64,000 nucleotides of DNA from NCBI GenBank assembly GCA_040878035.1, contig JBBDMX010000096.1, positions 3,053 through 67,052 on the forward strand, written 5' to 3'. The notes beneath the pieces were generated by a model. It did not search any database. It saw only the letters and a program-made list of their open reading frames with translations, and had not been told where the DNA came from. The stretch's first letter is position 1. Every line of letters starts with the position of its first letter. This stretch comes from JBBDMX01 sp040878035. GTDB lineage: Bacteria > Planctomycetota > Phycisphaerae > Phycisphaerales > Phycisphaeraceae. The translations under genes were made by a program, and so were the position numbers. Below, piece after piece: positions 61,130 through 64,000 of this stretch.

Positions 61130-61709
61130 CCCCATCGTATCGCTTGTAAGGGATCGACGGCATCAGCGCATCCAACTCGAGCGCTCGTTTGAGCGCTGGT
61201 TCCAGTTCAACCCACACCCGGGTGTGAGGATACGCCTTCCAATCCATGGCGATGCCATGCCGCACAGCCTGCCTGAGCGTGTATCGGTACGCCCGGCGAA
61301 ACTGTAGCGCATCGCGAATGCAGCCATCGAAATACTCCCGCCCCTTGGCGTCACGCCAGAACTCGGTTCTCCGCTCAGGCAGCAGGTCATTAACGAGTTT
61401 GGCCGTCGAGCCGTGCAATCGTTGCATCATGCGCTTCAGTGCGTTGCCGGAGCGGTTGTAACCCAGCAAGTGGTAATGATTGTCCATCAGCGTCGCGACG
61501 ATCGGCACAAATCCCGCGTCGCGACAGCATGACTCGAGTTGCTTCCAGAATACGGCCTTGGCCTGTTCGGAGGTGAAGGCGGGGAATCGCTCGCGGCAGC
61601 GGGCGGTGATAAAGTAGATTTGATTATCGACGTACCAATGCTCGAAGCGATGCTGTGCTTGGAAGAATTCGCTGTGCGAGCGCGAGCTCTTCTTGATGCG
61701 CTTGAACAT
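61113..61709 (-). CDS. REP-associated tyrosine transposase (RAYT, Y1-Tnp/IS200-like)
   Basis: 198 residues from ATG at 61709. The Y1 transposase signature HWYVDNQIYFITARC is followed by the metal-binding H-x-H in MDNHYHLLGYN and by the helix with candidate catalytic Tyr (YFDGCIRDALQFRRAYRYTLRQAV). RAYTs act on REP hairpins as single-strand cut-and-join enzymes and are domesticated in many genomes. Flanked by inverted REPs. The open frame upstream of 61709 (to 62021) is a shadow of the membrane-protein gene. Confidence 0.93.
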   Translation of the reverse strand: MFKRIKKSSRSHSEFFQAQHRFEHWYVDNQIYFITARCRERFPAFTSEQAKAVFWKQLESCCRDAGFVPIVATLMDNHYHLLGYNRSGNALKRMMQRLHGSTAKLVNDLLPERRTEFWRDAKGREYFDGCIRDALQFRRAYRYTLRQAVRHGIAMDWKAYPHTRVWVELEPALKRALELDALMPSIPYKRYDGGRSAR

Positions 61710-61734
61710 GGACGACAAGGTACCATGTCGCGGA

Positions 61735-61762
61735 GACGCCGCCCGCTGAAGCGGGCGGGCCG
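61735..61762. repeat. REP hairpin, right copy
   Basis: GACGCCGCCCGCTGAAGCGG then GCGGGCCG; arms CCCGC/GCGGG. It lies just upstream of the RAYT start and 23 bp before the next gene's ATG. Confidence 0.85.
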
Positions 61763-61784
61763 ATACATCTTCAAGGAGACCATC

Positions 61785-62087
61785 ATGAAGCTTTGTGTGT
61801 GCGCCGTGGCGGTTTCGGCCGCGATCGTCTGGGCTGGCTGCGTCCTGGTGGTGGGCTTGATCAACCTGGCGTACCCCACCTATGGCACCGCGTTTCTGAC
61901 GCTGTGCTCGTCGATCTATCCCGGTTACCACGCCCAATCCACGGCGGCCAGCGTGCTGGTGGGCACGGGCTACGCCTTCGTCGATGCCCTGGTGTGCGGG
62001 GCGGTGTTCGCTCTGGTCCACAACCTAATCGCGCGGCGATGCGGCTGCGGCAAGTGCGGCCAGGCGCCCAAAGAAGCTGCCAAGTAA
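61785..62087 (+). CDS. small membrane protein (holin-like family)
   Basis: 100 residues from ATG at 61785 behind AAGGAG. Three hydrophobic segments (CAVAVSAAIVWAGCVLVVGLINLA; SSIYPGYHAQSTAASVLVGTGYAFVDALVCGAVFALVHNL) and a CGCGKCG tail. I recall this type annotated as bacteriophage holin in other genomes; the role here is unknown. Confidence 0.7.
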   Translation: MKLCVCAVAVSAAIVWAGCVLVVGLINLAYPTYGTAFLTLCSSIYPGYHAQSTAASVLVGTGYAFVDALVCGAVFALVHNLIARRCGCGKCGQAPKEAAK

Positions 62088-62222
62088 GCACAACCTAATG
62101 CTGCTCAAGAGCGGCCAGGCCCGTCGGCGAAGCGCTTGCACGAATCAGTATGGTTCACGGCGGCGCCCTGGTCCTCGCCGGTGTGCCAGCTTGCCAGCAG
62201 GTGGTTGAAGCCGGGGTGCGAA

Positions 62223-62633
62223 ATGGTCTCCGAAAACTGGCAGTGCATCTTCTGTCGGCGGTGCGGATATCGGCTGACCGGGCTGACGCAGAAGCGCTGC
62301 CCCGAGTGTGGCCTGTCGTTCCATCCCGACAATCCGCGCACGTTCCGTCGCCTGGGCGAATCACGCTGGGGTTGCGCCAACAGCGTCGTGCTGGGTTCGG
62401 CTGGCGGGGTGCTGTTCGTGGCGCTTTCCATGGTCCTCCTGAGCGGTACCTTCCTTTCCATCTGGGCCTTCATCCTGATGGCCGCCTCCTTTCCGGCGAC
62501 TTTTTTCACATTGACATACTGGGCGCTGGTACAAGCTTACTCGCTTCGTAAGCGTGGTCGCCCCGACCCGTCGCGGCGCGATGCCGCCGCGCAGGCGATG
62601 CATGGGCAGGATCGCTTGGACTTGGATGCGTAG
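62223..62633 (+). CDS. zinc-ribbon membrane protein
   Basis: 136 residues from ATG at 62223; an earlier in-frame ATG at 62136 would add 29 residues of mixed character. FCRRCGYRLTGLTQKRCPECGLSFHPDNPRTF is a CxxC-x12-CxxC zinc ribbon, a type often seen in planctomycetes, followed by two TM helices (SVVLGSAGGVLFVALSMVLL; LMAASFPATFFTLTYWALV). Unknown function. Confidence 0.7.
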   Translation: MVSENWQCIFCRRCGYRLTGLTQKRCPECGLSFHPDNPRTFRRLGESRWGCANSVVLGSAGGVLFVALSMVLLSGTFLSIWAFILMAASFPATFFTLTYWALVQAYSLRKRGRPDPSRRDAAAQAMHGQDRLDLDA

Positions 62634-62787
62634 TGGCCCCCCTCCCCGGTATTCGTGAAGAAGATCGACTTGAAGCCCAGCGCCATCGCGTTTGATGTGC
62701 CGTTTGATCGGTGAGCTGGAATGAGCGGTATGATCGAAGCAGGGCCACGACTCCAGCAGCGGTCCAACGGAACCGGATATAGCCGCC

Positions 62788-63852
62788 TTGCAACCGACCT
62801 TGCGTGAACTTGCGGACAAGAACGGACTGCTCATCGGCTGTGCGGTGGCGACCGATCCGTTGGGCGCGATGATGCGCGACGGGCCGACGCCTTACAGCAC
62901 GGTGCTGGCTGAGCAATTCAACATCATCACCGCGGAAAACGCGACCAAGTTCGGACATCTATCGACCGGGCCGGGGGCGTATGACTGGTCGCTGGCGGAT
63001 GCTTTGTTCGACTTTGCCCAGCGGCATCGCATGCAGATGCGCTTTCATACGGGCTTGTGGCACAACCAACTGCCGACGTGGTTGGACGAGAGTAAGCACA
63101 GGTCGAACGAGATCGCGGCGATCGCGCGGGATCATCTGGCGGCAGTGGGCCGGCGCTACGGTGATCGCATGTACTGCTGGGACGTGGTCAACGAGCCGAT
63201 CAGCGACAAGCCCGACCAGCCGGGGGCCGATTCGGGTCCGCTGCGCGACACGATCTGGAAGCGCGCTCTGGGCGACGACTACCTTGCAACGGTCCATCAC
63301 TGGGCGCACGAGGCGGCCCCCCATGCCAAACTGGTGCTCAACGACTACGGCACGGATATCGCCGGCGCCAAGACGGACGCGCTTTACGCGGTGGTCAACG
63401 ACCTGCTGGCGCGCAGCGTGCCCCTGCACGCCGTGGGCTTTCAGATGCACCTGCTCCACGGGCAGCGTTACGACCCGTCGGCGGTGACGGCGAATTTCCA
63501 GCGCTTTGCCGACCTGGGCGTGGAAATCCACATCACTGAAATGGACGTGGCGATTGCCCCGATGTCCGGCGATCGCCAGTCCCGCCTCAAGCAACAGGCC
63601 CAGGCGTACCGCGACGTGCTGGCGGCGGCGATGAAGGTCAAAGGCTTCACGGTCTTCCAGACCTGGGGTTTCACGGATCGCCACTCCTGGGTGCCCAAGT
63701 TCACCAAGTGCGACGATGCCGCGCTGCCGCTGGATGAAAACCTATTGCCCAAGCCAGCATATTTCGCCCTGCGAGAAGCACTGCAACAGGCAGGGCAATC
63801 GCATATGCCTTTTCCGGTCCCTCTCCCTTCTGACCCCGGAGGGAGAGGTTAG
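62788..63852 (+). CDS. GH10 endo-1,4-beta-xylanase
   Basis: 354 residues, TTG start, no signal peptide. Acid/base E136 in YCWDVVNEPISD and nucleophile E251 in IHITEMDVAI; also FHTGLWHNQLPTW, and TWGFTDRHSW. A full GH10 barrel. It would cut xylan or xylo-oligosaccharides in the cytoplasm or after non-classical export. The last residues PFPVPLPSDPGGRG are encoded by a dispersed palindrome, so the stop comes from the repeat. Confidence 0.9.
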   Translation: MQPTLRELADKNGLLIGCAVATDPLGAMMRDGPTPYSTVLAEQFNIITAENATKFGHLSTGPGAYDWSLADALFDFAQRHRMQMRFHTGLWHNQLPTWLDESKHRSNEIAAIARDHLAAVGRRYGDRMYCWDVVNEPISDKPDQPGADSGPLRDTIWKRALGDDYLATVHHWAHEAAPHAKLVLNDYGTDIAGAKTDALYAVVNDLLARSVPLHAVGFQMHLLHGQRYDPSAVTANFQRFADLGVEIHITEMDVAIAPMSGDRQSRLKQQAQAYRDVLAAAMKVKGFTVFQTWGFTDRHSWVPKFTKCDDAALPLDENLLPKPAYFALREALQQAGQSHMPFPVPLPSDPGGRG

Positions 63853-63860
63853 ATGAGGGT
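63818..63860. repeat. palindromic CCCTCTCCC repeat over the GH10 stop codon
   Basis: CCCTCTCCCTTCTGACCCCG followed by GAGGGAGAGG and TTAGATGAGGG. Same family as 16770-16813; a further half copy in 63919-63950 (CCCTCACCCCAGCCCTCTCC). The GH10 gene ends within it. Confidence 0.85.
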
Positions 63861-64000
63861 GATCCGATTGCAGGCCAGCGGCGAATATTGAGGCGTGTTG
63901 ACTTGTATGGGCACCAATTCCCTCACCCCAGCCCTCTCCCTCAGAAGGCAATGCTGTCCGTAACAAATCGCCCATGAATTGTTAACAGAACGCTAACTTG

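Noticed and set aside
61710..62021. N-terminal extension of the RAYT
   Set aside because: The extra 104 residues are antisense to the small membrane protein gene and cross the REP hairpin; the family start fits MFKRIKK at 61709.

Overview
The window is a high-GC, Gram-negative bacterial scaffold (one run of 10 Ns at 16430-16439). Its gene set points to Planctomycetota, most like the Phycisphaerae. It has two PEP-CTERM proteins, a prepilin-type protein with an H-X9-DG-like tail, two sulfatases, several glycoside hydrolases, CMP-KDO synthetase (so an LPS-type outer membrane), TatA, and a TPR protein of a type common in that phylum. The phylum call is an inference from gene content; no rRNA is present.

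Layout. (1) 59-20279: a surface or exopolysaccharide locus. It holds two sulfotransferases, two small methyltransferases, a Wzx-like flippase flanked by two paralogous glycosyltransferases, further GT4 and GT2 glycosyltransferases, an O-antigen ligase/polymerase-like membrane protein, a WcaF-like acetyltransferase and an SGNH hydrolase. Together these suggest a sulfated, acylated glycan. It is interrupted at 15088-17690 by three unusual genes with strong ribosome binding sites that look like accessory or phage-derived material. (2) 20387-21042: tRNA-Ser(CGA) followed directly by a decayed nagA. (3) 21234-36807: an amino-sugar/sulfated-glycan catabolic region with GH4 on the plus strand and eleven minus-strand genes (GH20, sulfatase, GH20-like, CehA/McbA-type PHP hydrolase, histidine phosphatase, prepilin-like protein, secreted protein, PEP-CTERM protein, LacI regulator, GH123-like enzyme, PQQ-propeller PEP-CTERM protein). 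(4) 36987-38163: an IS630-family remnant beside a GH10 xylanase that has lost its 5' half. (5) 38218-54733: housekeeping genes: feoB/feoA, tatA, fabF, acpP, a menG/ubiE methyltransferase, M48 protease, B12-domain protein, rimO, orphan DNA methyltransferase, kdsB, TPR protein, dapB and a DUF433/DUF5615 toxin-antitoxin pair. (6) 54745-63852: VKOR-thioredoxin fusion, paired membrane proteins, Tat-exported sulfatase, a REP-associated transposase framed by inverted REP hairpins, small membrane proteins and an intact GH10 xylanase.

The most striking feature is the amount and variety of non-coding repeats. There is an exactly 21-bp-phased array of a TCGCGA-like palindrome (7193-7394) and at least five long inverted-repeat hairpins with unrelated, low-complexity arms. 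Short dispersed repeats have also entered genes in frame (a GNAT protein, MenG) or supply the C-termini of a RAYT and a GH10. Nothing in the window resembles CRISPR, an rRNA operon or a complete prophage.
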